Source: Celeribacter baekdonensis (GTDB lineage Bacteria; Pseudomonadota; Alphaproteobacteria; Rhodobacterales; Rhodobacteraceae). From it: a stretch of 64,000 nucleotides of DNA. Location: contig NZ_CP028475.1 of the NCBI RefSeq assembly GCF_003047105.1, positions 3,348,001 through 3,412,000 of the forward strand, given 5' to 3'. How positions within the stretch are numbered: position 1 is the stretch's first letter; each line of letters starts with the position of its first letter. A model generated the notes under the pieces. That model did not search any database and was not told where the DNA came from. It saw nothing but the letters and a program-made list of their open reading frames with translations. A program made the translations under genes and the position numbers. Positions 26,058 through 34,961 of this stretch are shown one piece after another.

Positions 26058-28690
26058 AACGCCCCAAATCCAGCTGTTCCCTGCGCTCAACCTGCCCCTA
26101 TTGCGGGGTCGGGTGTGGCGTCCTTTTGGGCGTCGATGATCAAGGCGCGATGGAGGTCCGGGGCGACCCCGATCACCCGGCCAATTTCGGTCGACTTTGT
26201 TCCAAAGGCTCGGCATTGGGCGAAACCGTCTCACTCGACGACCGCCTTTTGGTCCCGCGCGTGCATGGTCATGACAGTGATTGGGACAACGCGCTGGATT
26301 TGGTCGCGACCACATTCCAAGACACCATTGCCAAACACGGCCCTGACGCCGTGGCGTTCTATGTCTCCGGTCAATTGCTGACCGAGGATTACTACGTCGC
26401 CAATAAATTGATGAAAGGATTCATCGGTTCGGCCAATATCGACACCAATTCGCGGCTCTGCATGGCCTCGACCGTGGCTGGGCACAAACGCGCCTTTGGC
26501 ACCGACACCGTACCCGGAACCTATGAGGATTTGGACGAGGCCGATGTGATCGTGCTCACCGGATCGAACCTCGCGTGGTGTCACCCTGTGCTTTACCAAC
26601 GCATTCTCGCCACCCGCAAAGCCCGCCCAGACCAAAAACTTGTGGTCATCGACCCGCGTCGCACCGCGTCTTGCGATCTGGCGGATTTGCACCTGCCGCT
26701 GGCGCTTGGTTCGGATGTGGCGCTGTTCAACGGGCTGTTGGCCGAGATCGAAAAGCGCGGTCTGATTGATCACGACTTTGCCAAACATGTCTCGGGTCTC
26801 GACACGTCTCTTGCGAGTGCGAGCGCCGATGATCTGTCCATCACCGGCCTCTCGGAGGAGGTTTTAACGGAGTTCTTCGATCTGTGGTGCGGCAGTGAAA
26901 AGGTCGTCACGATTTTTTCCCAGGGCGTCAATCAATCCTCGTCGGGCACCGATAAAGTCAATGCCATCACCAATTGTCACCTCGCCACCGGGCGGATCGG
27001 CAAGCCGGGGATGGGGCCGTTTTCTGTCACTGGCCAACCCAACGCCATGGGCGGGCGCGAGGTCGGCGGACTGGCCAATATGCTGGCCTGTCACCTCGAT
27101 CTGGAAAATGCCGATCACCGCAATGCGGTCAAAGACTTTTGGTCCGCCCCTGCCATGCCTGAGGCGGCGGGGCTGAAAGCGGTTGATATGTTCAAGGCCG
27201 TGGGCAAGGGCAAGATCAAGGCGCTCTGGATCATTCACACCAACCCAGCCGTCTCCATGCCAGACGCGGATAAAGTGCGCGATGCCATTGCCGGCTGCGA
27301 TTTTGTCGTCGTCTCTGATATCACCGATGCCACTGACACCGCGCGTTTGGCGCATGTGCTTTTGCCCGCCACAGGATGGGGCGAAAAAGACGGCACAGTG
27401 ACCAATTCGGACCGGATGATGTCGCGCCAACGTGCGGTTTTGCCCGCGCCGGGATTGGCCCGCCCAGATTGGGAGCAACTCGCCGAGGTCGGACGACGCA
27501 TGGGGTTCAAAGCCGCGTTTGAATACGAGAACCCGGCGGAGATTTTCCGTGAATACGCCGCACTGTCTGGCATTGCGGGCGGATTTGGTCGCGATTTTGA
27601 CATCTCCGGCCTCTCGGACCTCTCAAATACCGAATATGCCGATCTTGCGCCCACCCGTTGGCCGGTTTCAAACGGCAAACAGGGCGGCCGTTTCTTTGCC
27701 GATGGTGCGTTTTTCACCCCGGATGGCAAGGGGCGGATGCTGCCCGTCACATGGAAGCCGCCGGTGGCCAAAACCGAAAAACGCTATCCGTTTCGCCTGA
27801 ACACCGGGCGCATTCGCGACCAGTGGCACACGATGACCCGCACCGCGCGCTCCCCGCGCCTGTCGGCGCATTTAGCCGAACCTTTCGTGGAAATTCACCC
27901 GGAGGATGCGAGCGCCCAGGGCATTGGTCCGACCGCTTTGGTCGCGCTCAAAACCCCGAATGGCACCGCCGTTGTGCGCGCGATGATCACGGATCGCACG
28001 CCCAAAGGCGAGGTCTTTGTGCCGATGCACTGGACCGGGGAAAACGCCCCCTCGGCGCGGATTGACGCCTTGGTGCCTTCGGTCACCGACCCGATTTCCG
28101 GCCAACCCGAAAGCAAGGGCGCAGTGGTCTCGGTCACGCCCTTTGCCGCCAAATGGTACGGCTTTGCCATCTCTCAGATGCCGATCAAACCGAAATACGA
28201 CTATTGGGCCTTGGCCAAAACCTATGCCGGATACCGGGTGGAATTGGCCGGGATGACCGCACCCGACGATTGGGTCGAAGAGGCGCGCGCACTCTTTGGT
28301 CTGCCGGATGCCGATGTCCAAACCATGTTGGACCCGGCCAAGGGCACGGCGCGGGTGGCGTTTCATGTCAACGGTGCCTTGGTCGCCGCCCTGTTCATCT
28401 CACGCACGCCGGTGGCGGTGATGCGGGACTATTTGGCGGCTCTACCGGGCCAAGAGGTGCCAGGTGTGTTGGCGGGCAAGTCGCCTGCCAATCAACCGGA
28501 CCCCGGCCCTGTGCTCTGCTCTTGTTTTAATGTCGGGATCAACACTATCTTGGCGGCAATTGAAACGCGCGGGTTGATGAGCGTAGAGGCGATTGGCGCG
28601 GCATTGGATGCGGGCACGAACTGTGGCTCCTGTCGCCCGGAAATTTCCGCCCTCATCGCCAAGGCCCAAACCAAAGAAGCGGCTGAGTGA
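26054..28690 (+). CDS. nasA: Assimilatory nitrate reductase catalytic subunit NasA
   Basis: An 878-residue molybdopterin oxidoreductase. N-terminal Cys14, Cys17, Cys21 and Cys49 (CPYCGVGC ... LCSKG) bind a [4Fe-4S] cluster. The Mo-bis-MGD domain follows (TDTVPGTYEDLDEADVIVLT; QGVNQSSSGTDKVNAI), then the molydopterin dinucleotide-binding domain. The C-terminus adds a BFD-like [2Fe-2S] domain (CSCFNVG ... TNCGSCRPE). It reduces nitrate to nitrite in the cytoplasm with electrons from the upstream flavoprotein. Confidence 0.94.
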   Translation: MKRPKSSCSLRSTCPYCGVGCGVLLGVDDQGAMEVRGDPDHPANFGRLCSKGSALGETVSLDDRLLVPRVHGHDSDWDNALDLVATTFQDTIAKHGPDAVAFYVSGQLLTEDYYVANKLMKGFIGSANIDTNSRLCMASTVAGHKRAFGTDTVPGTYEDLDEADVIVLTGSNLAWCHPVLYQRILATRKARPDQKLVVIDPRRTASCDLADLHLPLALGSDVALFNGLLAEIEKRGLIDHDFAKHVSGLDTSLASASADDLSITGLSEEVLTEFFDLWCGSEKVVTIFSQGVNQSSSGTDKVNAITNCHLATGRIGKPGMGPFSVTGQPNAMGGREVGGLANMLACHLDLENADHRNAVKDFWSAPAMPEAAGLKAVDMFKAVGKGKIKALWIIHTNPAVSMPDADKVRDAIAGCDFVVVSDITDATDTARLAHVLLPATGWGEKDGTVTNSDRMMSRQRAVLPAPGLARPDWEQLAEVGRRMGFKAAFEYENPAEIFREYAALSGIAGGFGRDFDISGLSDLSNTEYADLAPTRWPVSNGKQGGRFFADGAFFTPDGKGRMLPVTWKPPVAKTEKRYPFRLNTGRIRDQWHTMTRTARSPRLSAHLAEPFVEIHPEDASAQGIGPTALVALKTPNGTAVVRAMITDRTPKGEVFVPMHWTGENAPSARIDALVPSVTDPISGQPESKGAVVSVTPFAAKWYGFAISQMPIKPKYDYWALAKTYAGYRVELAGMTAPDDWVEEARALFGLPDADVQTMLDPAKGTARVAFHVNGALVAALFISRTPVAVMRDYLAALPGQEVPGVLAGKSPANQPDPGPVLCSCFNVGINTILAAIETRGLMSVEAIGAALDAGTNCGSCRPEISALIAKAQTKEAAE

Positions 28691-28696
28691 CCCCCG

Positions 28697-29650
28697 ATGA
28701 GCATTGCTGAATTTGTCCGAATTCTGGGCCGTGGCCCCGGCCGATCCCGATCTTTGACCTTTGAGGAGGCGCAAGAGGCGCTGTTGCGGGTGTTGCGTGG
28801 CGAGGCAGCGCCCGAAAGTGTCGGCGCGATGCTGATGTTGATGCGGATGAAAGGCGAGGTGCCTAGCGAGATCGCCGGGTTCACCGCCGCCTTGCGCGCC
28901 GGGTTGACCGCCGTGCCGACGCCGGATTTGGACTGGCCGTCCTATGCCGCCGGACGCACGCGCGGCCTGCCGTGGTTTTTGCTTTCGGCGCGGCTGGTCG
29001 CTTTGGGCGGGTATAAGGTTTTGATGCATGGCTGGAACGGGCTGGGCGAAAACGGCCATTTGATCCGCGAGGGCCTGCCGTTTGCCGGGATTGAGATATG
29101 CGACAGTCCGCGTGTTGCGCGCGACACGATGGAGCGCGCGGGTATCGCCTATCTGCCGTTGGAACATTTTTCGCCTGAGTTGTTGCGCCTGTTGCAATTG
29201 CGCGCCGATTTTGGCCTGCGGTCTTGTCTCAATACGGTGGCGCGGATGCTCAACCCGGGCGGTGCGCGGGCCTCGGTCCAAGGCGTGTTTCATCCGCCCT
29301 ACCGCGAACTTCAGGCCGATGCTTCCGCCCTTTTGGGCCTGCCCGCGATGACGGTGATCAAAGGCGGTGGCGGCGAATTTGAACGCAACCCGTCAAAGGA
29401 CATTCAGGCCTTTGGCTTGCGCAACGGGCAGAGTTGGGAGGCGCTTTTCCCGCCTGCCGGGGAAGAGGCGCGCCGGTTGAATGACGGTGAGACGGATGTG
29501 TCACGCCTGTCTGATTTGTGGCACGGGCGTCTCGATGATCCGTTTTCTGAGGCGATTGTTTTGTCCACTGCCGCTTTGGCGCTTGAGACATTGGGCGAGG
29601 CCACGCCGGAGGAGACGGCACACAGGCTGTGGGTCAATCGCTTGGGGTAA
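28697..29650 (+). CDS. Anthranilate phosphoribosyltransferase-like (TrpD2/YbiB family) protein
   Basis: A 317-residue protein of the YbiB/TrpD2 family, with the TrpD-like helical N-terminus (EFVRILGRGPGRSRSLTFEE) and the core loop VIKGGGGEFERNPSKD. Family members resemble glycosyltransferase family 3 but lack normal TrpD activity; E. coli YbiB binds nucleic acid. It begins 6 bases after nasA, so it is in the nitrate operon. Its role there is unclear. Confidence 0.75.
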   Translation: MSIAEFVRILGRGPGRSRSLTFEEAQEALLRVLRGEAAPESVGAMLMLMRMKGEVPSEIAGFTAALRAGLTAVPTPDLDWPSYAAGRTRGLPWFLLSARLVALGGYKVLMHGWNGLGENGHLIREGLPFAGIEICDSPRVARDTMERAGIAYLPLEHFSPELLRLLQLRADFGLRSCLNTVARMLNPGGARASVQGVFHPPYRELQADASALLGLPAMTVIKGGGGEFERNPSKDIQAFGLRNGQSWEALFPPAGEEARRLNDGETDVSRLSDLWHGRLDDPFSEAIVLSTAALALETLGEATPEETAHRLWVNRLG

Positions 29651-29775
29651 ACCGCCGTAGAGCGATACGCCCTGTCATTACCTTAAATTCCCACTGCTTT
29701 CACCATGTCCTCGCCCGATTTTTGCCGTTTTGCGCCAGCACTGTGAGGGCATGACAGGCGATGGAGGCCCAGACC

Positions 29776-30081
29776 ATGGACTATGCAGTCGACTATGCAC
29801 TCAACTATGCACTGAAAGTAAAAGAGGCACTGACACGCTGGATGGCGGGGATGGATGCCGCTGACCAAGTGACGATGATGGCGATTGGTTTTGGCCTGAT
29901 GATCTTTGCGGTCGCAGCCCTTATGATCCAACGCCACCGCGAGACCAAAGCCCAGCACCCAACTCGGAGCACGTTGGTTGAGGAGCGCGCGAGCTATGTG
30001 ATCCCCGGCGAACGCCATATTGCGCCTGCGGGCAAGAAAAAAGGCGATGCGTTCCTGCGTCGTCTCGATCACATGGCCTAA
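29776..30081 (+). CDS. Small single-span membrane protein, unknown function
   Basis: A 101-residue protein with an N-terminal repeat DYAVDYALNYAL encoded by three 12-base tandem repeats (29779-29814), one membrane segment (VTMMAIGFGLMIFAVAALMI) and a basic cytoplasmic-type tail. ATG 29776 follows GGAGG with good spacing and is preferred to ATG 29761. I do not recognise the family. Confidence 0.6.
   Translation: MDYAVDYALNYALKVKEALTRWMAGMDAADQVTMMAIGFGLMIFAVAALMIQRHRETKAQHPTRSTLVEERASYVIPGERHIAPAGKKKGDAFLRRLDHMA
29779..29814 (+). repeat. Three 12-base tandem repeats at the start of a small membrane-protein gene
   Basis: GACTATGCAGTC, GACTATGCACTC and AACTATGCACTG follow one another without gaps, coding for DYAV/DYAL/NYAL. 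The unit is a multiple of three, so copy changes keep the frame. Confidence 0.8.
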
Positions 30082-30119
30082 CATATTAATTTTATTCAGG
30101 TATTTTTCACGGGCGTTTT

Positions 30120-30542
30120 ATGTATAAATTGGTTCTTCAAGCGGTTTTATTTTCGGCGCTGGCGATTGGCTTCATCGTCTTTAAATCAGACGGGTTGCGC
30201 CACGCGGCGCAGACCGGGGATATGTCACACCTGTCTTCAACCAGCGTGGCCGCCGCGTCTTATATGTCTTTGACCGATCAGCTTTCGGGTCAGTCGGGCC
30301 ATGCCGCCGCAAGCGCCGCCGCAAGTAATGGTCGCTATGATGCCTATGGCAGCCGGAGCCAGCCTTGGTACGTCAAATATGATCCGCGTCAGCTATGGCA
30401 CGCGCGCCCGAAACAGATCAAATTGAACCCCAAAACCATCCGTGTGCCGCAAAGCGATGGGGCGAGCCCCGACAGCCTTGCCGATCAACTGGCCCAAAAG
30501 GGCTTGAGTGTTGAGAATGTGAATGTGGTCAAGTTGAACTGA
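30120..30542 (+). CDS. Hypothetical protein with N-terminal membrane anchor
   Basis: A 140-residue protein with N-terminal hydrophobic segment MYKLVLQAVLFSALAIGFIV, then a Ser/Ala-rich linker (GHAAASAAASNGRYDAYGSR) and a C-terminus ending SLADQLAQKGLSVENVNVVK. It looks anchored or exported. It sits 39 bases after the small membrane protein and converges on mipZ. Not recognised. Confidence 0.6.
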   Translation: MYKLVLQAVLFSALAIGFIVFKSDGLRHAAQTGDMSHLSSTSVAAASYMSLTDQLSGQSGHAAASAAASNGRYDAYGSRSQPWYVKYDPRQLWHARPKQIKLNPKTIRVPQSDGASPDSLADQLAQKGLSVENVNVVKLN

Positions 30543-30568
30543 GCGTCGCTCTTCCGGTTCAAACCGGA

Positions 30569-31396
30569 TCAAAAATCGACGTCAACATTGGGCAGCTTCA
30601 GTTCTTTCATCAAGTCGCGTAGCTCTTGACGGGCGGCGACATTTGAAATGTTGAGCGCCGATTTCACGCCGATGTCTTTCAAATCCAAAAGCGTCAGACC
30701 GCGTGGAAACAGCTCGCGGTAAATCACCCGCTCGGAGAAACCCGGTGCAACACGGAACCCGATCCGTTTGGCCAGTTCCTCCATCGCGTCACCGATCTTT
30801 TTCTTGTTGTGCATTTGTTGCGCGCCCAAACGGTTGCGCAAGACCACCCATTCGATCGGTTTCAACCCGGCCTGCGCCCGCAATTGCCGGGCGTTCCACA
30901 CCATTTCGGAATAGACGGACGGGCCGAGAATTTTGTTGGTGTCGGGATCGACCCGCGCCAAAAGGTCAAAGTCGATGAAACTGTCATTCATCGGCGTGAT
31001 CAACGTATCGGCCAGTGAATGCGCCACCTGCGACAGGCGGGTGTGCGAGCCGGGACAGTCGATCAGGATGAAATCACAGGTTTCCTCAAGCCCGGTCACG
31101 GCCATGGACAGGCGACGATCATAGATGTTCTCGCCCTCGGCCAAATCTGCGGCCTCGATTTGTGGCAGGTCGCGATATTCGGGCGTCGGCAGGTCAATCC
31201 CTTCGCGCAGGCAATAGGACAGGCGATTTTCCAAATATCGGGCGAAGGTTTTTTGGCGCAAGTCCAAATCCAGCGCCCCCACCTGTAGGCCCAGACGGGA
31301 CAAAGCCGTTGCCACATGCATGGACACGGTCGATTTCCCGGCTCCCCCCTTTTCATTCCCGACGATGATAATATGTGCCACGTCCCGAATCCTCAT
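30569..31396 (-). CDS. mipZ: Division-plane positioning ATPase MipZ
   Basis: A 275-residue ParA/MinD-type ATPase. The deviant Walker A is IIIVGNEKGGAGKSTVSMHV; later motifs are GALDLDLRQKTFARYLENR and FILIDCPGSHTRLS. MipZ forms gradients from the chromosome pole and blocks FtsZ assembly away from midcell in alphaproteobacteria. ATG 31396 is chosen; GTG 31381 would match the Caulobacter N-terminus closely and is a serious alternative. Longer upstream frame is not family-like. Confidence 0.9.
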   Translation of the reverse strand: MRIRDVAHIIIVGNEKGGAGKSTVSMHVATALSRLGLQVGALDLDLRQKTFARYLENRLSYCLREGIDLPTPEYRDLPQIEAADLAEGENIYDRRLSMAVTGLEETCDFILIDCPGSHTRLSQVAHSLADTLITPMNDSFIDFDLLARVDPDTNKILGPSVYSEMVWNARQLRAQAGLKPIEWVVLRNRLGAQQMHNKKKIGDAMEELAKRIGFRVAPGFSERVIYRELFPRGLTLLDLKDIGVKSALNISNVAARQELRDLMKELKLPNVDVDF

Positions 31397-31606
31397 TCCA
31401 CTCCGGCGCGCTTTTTCGGCTGCGCGCTCACGATAAGTTCCTCTCGGTATGCCGTTCTTTGCCTGCCGCTTGCAAGCGCGATTTCGCCTATGAATTGAGA
31501 ACACCCTTTATATGTTGCCGCTCTGCTCAAGCACGTTTCTTATGAAGAGGGCATGCTTTTTGAGCGATGCCATAGGTTTGAGCCACATGCGTGAGGGAGG
31601 ACGTCA

Positions 31607-33454
31607 ATGAGAAGATTTATTCTAGGGACGGCGGCGACAGGGGTGGCCCTGGCTGGATTGGGGATGACGCCGATGTCGGCCCAGGACATGCAAGCGCAGA
31701 TAGATCTTGCCACACGGTTGGGGATTGAGATGTGCGGGGCCGAGCCGCCGGCTGAGGCGGCCTGTGTGACTGAAAACGGGCAGGTGATCTTGGCCGATGG
31801 TTCCGAAGTGAGCCTCGAAGAAGCGCTATCGCTTTTCAAGCCGCCGATGGGCAGCGCCGACCCGTTGACCGACGAGGCAGACCCGGTCGCGGAGGCTGCG
31901 CCGGAGGTGGCGGTTGACCCCGAACGCGCACCTGAGACCAGCGTCGGCGATGAGGCGGTGGCCGATGTGGTGCATCAGGACGTTGTCGAAGAAGAGGTGT
32001 TGCGCGAGGAATTGGCGAAAGAGATGCCTGCGGGTGACCCTCTGGCCGAAGTGATGCCCACGCAGGAGACCGCGCCTGCTGATATGGGGGAGGTCGCAGC
32101 GCCTGAGCCTGAGCAGATGCCTGAGCAGATGCCTGAGGCGATGACGGAAGGGATGACGACATCCGAAACCACACCGGATACGTCCACCGCCGACACACCT
32201 GCACCGGAGGCCAGCCCCACTCCGCGCCCCGAGGCCGCAATGGATGAGGGGGCCGCCCCAGAGGCGGTTGCCACAGAGGCGCCAACAGATGTGGCAACGG
32301 AAACCGGTGCCAATGAAGATGCGCCGATGGAAGCGGCCTCGGCAGAGACGGAATCCACGGCGGTTGAAATGACCGAAGAGGACCTGAAGGTCGAAGCCGA
32401 AGAGGAGGCCACAGCCGCCGCTGCGATGGAAGAGACCACGCCTGTTGCGGCGGGAACGGAGGAGGGCGCACAGCAAGAGGTGGAGGTCCAAACCGAAACA
32501 CTGACCGAAGCGACCACGCGGGCCTCAAACGAAGAGTTCGCCAAACCTGACGTGAGCGCAAAAGACGGCGGTGGCTTGTCCAACCTCGAAAAGTTCCTTG
32601 TCGGTGCCGTGGGCGTCGCGGTCATCAGCCAAGTGTTGAAAGGGGACGACAAAGTGGTCGAATCGACCGGCGATCGCGTGGTGGTTGAACGGGATGGCGC
32701 GCTTCGCGTGTTGAAAAATGACGATGCGCTTTTGCGTCAACCCGGCTCAGAAGTGACCACAGAGCGGTTCTCTGACGGTTCAACGCGGAGCACCATGTCG
32801 CGCGCCGATGGCACGCAGGTCATCACGATCCGCGCCGCCGATGGTCGTGTGTTGCGACGTGATCGGGTGTTTGCCGATGGCACGCGGGTTGTGTTGTTTG
32901 ATGACATGCAAGAGATCGACGCGGTGGATGTAACCGCCTTGCCTGATGCGCCAAAAGCCGGGGTGAATTACGCCGATGACGAGGCGGCCCTGCGCGCGGC
33001 CTTGGCCGCCAGCCAAGCTCAATCAGAGGCGATGACGCGTCGGTTCTCTCTCAACCAAATTCGCACAATCCGGGCGGTGCGCGAACTGGCACCAGAAATT
33101 GCGCTGACCAGCGTGAATTTTGAAACCGGATCTGCGGCGATTTCTGCATCAGAGGCGGAGGAACTGGCGGCTTTGGGACGGGCAATGAAGCGCGCGGTCA
33201 CGGACAACCCGCAGGAGGTGTTTTTGGTCGAGGGACATACCGATGCCGTTGGCAAAGCGACACGTAATCTGGTGTTGTCAGATCAGCGGGCCGAAAGCCT
33301 TGCCTTGGCATTGACCGAGTATTTTGGTGTGCCGCCAGAAAATATGGTCGTTCAGGGCTATGGCGAACGCTACCTCAAAGTGCCGACCGTTTCAGCCGAG
33401 CGTGCGAACCGTCGTGCTGCCGTGCGGATCATCACGCCGCTTTTGGGGCAGTGA
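31607..33454 (+). CDS. OmpA-family protein with long acidic low-complexity region
   Basis: A 615-residue exported protein. A signal peptide (MRRFILGTAATGVALAGLGM, cleavage near SAQ) is followed by a short domain, then about 270 residues rich in Glu, Ala, Thr and Pro (including EQMPEQMPEAMTEGM). After a hydrophobic stretch (NLEKFLVGAVGVAVISQVLK) come a beta-rich domain and the C-terminal OmpA peptidoglycan-binding domain (VEGHTDAVGKATRN; RAESLALALTEYFGV; ANRRAAVRI). It probably links envelope layers; the acidic part may be extended in the periplasm. Confidence 0.85.
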   Translation: MRRFILGTAATGVALAGLGMTPMSAQDMQAQIDLATRLGIEMCGAEPPAEAACVTENGQVILADGSEVSLEEALSLFKPPMGSADPLTDEADPVAEAAPEVAVDPERAPETSVGDEAVADVVHQDVVEEEVLREELAKEMPAGDPLAEVMPTQETAPADMGEVAAPEPEQMPEQMPEAMTEGMTTSETTPDTSTADTPAPEASPTPRPEAAMDEGAAPEAVATEAPTDVATETGANEDAPMEAASAETESTAVEMTEEDLKVEAEEEATAAAAMEETTPVAAGTEEGAQQEVEVQTETLTEATTRASNEEFAKPDVSAKDGGGLSNLEKFLVGAVGVAVISQVLKGDDKVVESTGDRVVVERDGALRVLKNDDALLRQPGSEVTTERFSDGSTRSTMSRADGTQVITIRAADGRVLRRDRVFADGTRVVLFDDMQEIDAVDVTALPDAPKAGVNYADDEAALRAALAASQAQSEAMTRRFSLNQIRTIRAVRELAPEIALTSVNFETGSAAISASEAEELAALGRAMKRAVTDNPQEVFLVEGHTDAVGKATRNLVLSDQRAESLALALTEYFGVPPENMVVQGYGERYLKVPTVSAERANRRAAVRIITPLLGQ

Positions 33455-33480
33455 TCCAAACAAGCCCTACATGACAAACA

Positions 33481-33515
33481 AAAAAGACCCGCCAAACAAC
33501 TGGCGGGTCTTTCTA
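33481..33515. terminator. Bidirectional terminator between OmpA-family gene and rpmE
   Basis: AAAGACCCGCCA pairs perfectly with TGGCGGGTCTTT over a 6-base loop. T-rich sequence follows on both strands, serving the two convergent genes. Confidence 0.88.
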
Positions 33516-33536
33516 TGTTCAACGGGCGTGAGTGGC

Positions 33537-33758
33537 TTAGAAGCCGAGGCCAGCGTATTTGTTTTTGAACTTCGACACGCGGCCGCCAGCATCCATGAGG
33601 CGCGAGTTGCCGCCGGTCCATGCCGGGTGCACGGTCGGGTCGATGTCGAGGGCGAGCTGATCGCCTTCGTTGCCCCAGGTGGAGCGCATCTGAAGGATCG
33701 TGCCGTCGGTCATTTTGACGTCGATGAAGTGGTATTCGGGGTGTGTATCTTTTTTCAT
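33537..33758 (-). CDS. rpmE: 50S ribosomal protein L31
   Basis: A 73-residue L31 with [20 protein letters not shown] and the [11 protein letters not shown] motif. It has no cysteines, so it lacks the zinc-binding CxxC form. It lies 11 bases after rplS at the end of the ribosomal block. Confidence 0.95.
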   Translation of the reverse strand: MKKDTHPEYHFIDVKMTDGTILQMRSTWGNEGDQLALDIDPTVHPAWTGGNSRLMDAGGRVSKFKNKYAGLGF

Positions 33759-33769
33759 CGGTCAGGTCC

Positions 33770-34153
33770 TTACGCGTCTGCGCCGGAGAGCGGCTTGTAA
33801 TTGGTGACTTCGGCGATACGTGCGGATTTACCACGACGCTCACGGAGGTAGTACAGTTTGGCGCGACGCACACGGCCACGACGGACAACTTCGATGGAAT
33901 CGATGTTGGTCGAGAACAGCGGGAACACACGTTCCACGCCTTCGCCAAAGGAAATTTTGCGAACGGTGAAAGAGCCAGCGATGCCCTTGCCGTTTTTGCG
34001 GGAGATGCAGACGCCTTCGTAGTTCTGCACACGGGTACGCGTACCCTCGGTCACTTTGTAACCGACGCGGATGGTGTCACCGGCTTTAAAATCCGGGATG
34101 GTCTTGCCGAGGGCAGCAATCTGCTCGGCTTCCAGTTGGGCGATAAGATTCAT
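33770..34153 (-). CDS. rplS: 50S ribosomal protein L19
   Basis: A 127-residue L19: [20 protein letters not shown], then [20 protein letters not shown] and the C-terminal [18 protein letters not shown]. It sits at the 30S-50S interface. The gene is normally directly after trmD; here two plus-strand genes lie between. Confidence 0.97.
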   Translation of the reverse strand: MNLIAQLEAEQIAALGKTIPDFKAGDTIRVGYKVTEGTRTRVQNYEGVCISRKNGKGIAGSFTVRKISFGEGVERVFPLFSTNIDSIEVVRRGRVRRAKLYYLRERRGKSARIAEVTNYKPLSGADA

Positions 34154-34474
34154 CGCTTTACTCCAATGATGCTCACGGTTTTGGCCCGTGAAGGTTTGCG
34201 CGTCCCCAGAGCTCCATGTCTTCTATCGGGTTCGCAGATGCGCCCGCTGGAGGGTTCAGGTCGTCTTTGCTTGTCACTTTGTACTCTGCCTCTGAGGATG
34301 CCGAAGAAGACATCGGGCAAATAGCACAAAGGTCCGCGCACCGATTCCGATGCCAGACGAGCGGTGTGTAGGCCAGTGCCGTATGTTTTGCAAGAGATCT
34401 GGTCTTGTCAGTATGAGAAAAGAGAGTTAGTTAGTTAGGCGAACCAAATCCATCATGCTCTGACGGGACTGACG
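34154..34474. promoter_or_regulatory. Intergenic region between rplS and the MarR-type gene
   Basis: These 321 bases hold no convincing gene. The minus-strand part directly ahead of rplS includes a 6-bp hairpin (TCACGG/CCGTGA at about 34170-34188) and could be a leader for rplS, now separated from trmD. The end near the MarR gene has three TTAG repeats and the motif at 34433-34444. No recognised ribosomal-protein leader class could be assigned. Confidence 0.4.
34433..34444. promoter_or_regulatory. Candidate MarR operator, AGTTAGGCGAAC
   Basis: It ends 30 bases before the MarR-type gene. A near copy (AGTTAGCCAAAC, 10 of 12 identical) lies at 34928-34939, before the next gene. Both contain GTT/AAC inverted ends. 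Autoregulation is inferred. Confidence 0.4.
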
Positions 34475-34870
34475 ATGAAAGCTCCAAAGGCGACCCTGCA
34501 CATCCTGCACCGCATTGCCCATCGGGAATGGCAAAAGGCGGCGAAAGCTATGGAACTGACCCACAGTGAATTTGAATACCTGTCTGCGGTTCAGGAACAA
34601 GCGGATTTGCAGCGGTATGAGGATCATCATGGCCAGCATCTTCAAGACATTGTTGAAACACTGGGTGTGACCAAAGCCTCCGCCAGCGCTATGATCGGTA
34701 AATTAGAAGAGCGCGGGCTTTTGGAGCGGTTTCAATGCAAAATTGATGCGCGCGCCCAACACATCATCCTGACCGCAGAAGGACAGGTGAAGCTGGCCCG
34801 CGGCCTCACGCTTTATGACCATATTGCAGATCTCGTGAAAGACGAGCTGGGAGCTTTGGGCTTGGGGTGA
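34475..34870 (+). CDS. MarR-family transcriptional regulator
   Basis: A 131-residue winged-helix protein: IAHREWQKAAKAMELTHSEF, recognition region LQDIVETLGVTKASASAMIG with KLEERGLLERFQCKIDARAQ as the wing. The length fits MarR proteins. It is in the middle of the trmD-rplS interval on the opposite strand, with a membrane protein gene next. Ligand unknown. Confidence 0.78.
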   Translation: MKAPKATLHILHRIAHREWQKAAKAMELTHSEFEYLSAVQEQADLQRYEDHHGQHLQDIVETLGVTKASASAMIGKLEERGLLERFQCKIDARAQHIILTAEGQVKLARGLTLYDHIADLVKDELGALGLG

Positions 34871-34927
34871 TCCGCTTCGGGTGCGGTGTGGAGGCTCGCG
34901 AACCGTCACGTCATGCTCCTTAAGGTA

Positions 34928-34939
34928 AGTTAGCCAAAC
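34928..34939. promoter_or_regulatory. Second copy of the candidate MarR operator
   Basis: AGTTAGCCAAAC, 22 bases before the membrane-protein start, matches the site at 34433-34444 in 10 of 12 positions and extends to the inverted repeat AGTT-N5-AACT. Confidence 0.4.
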
Positions 34940-34961
34940 TATCAAATGAAAGGAAATACAT

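Noticed and set aside
30553..30568. Short hairpin TCCGGT-TCAA-ACCGGA between the hypothetical gene and mipZ as a terminator
   Set aside because: The stem is only six pairs and no T-run follows on either strand.
31826..32652. Several long minus-strand frames over the acidic OmpA region
   Set aside because: Low-complexity DNA gives open frames by composition; the translated sequences are Arg/Pro/Ser-rich with no pattern.
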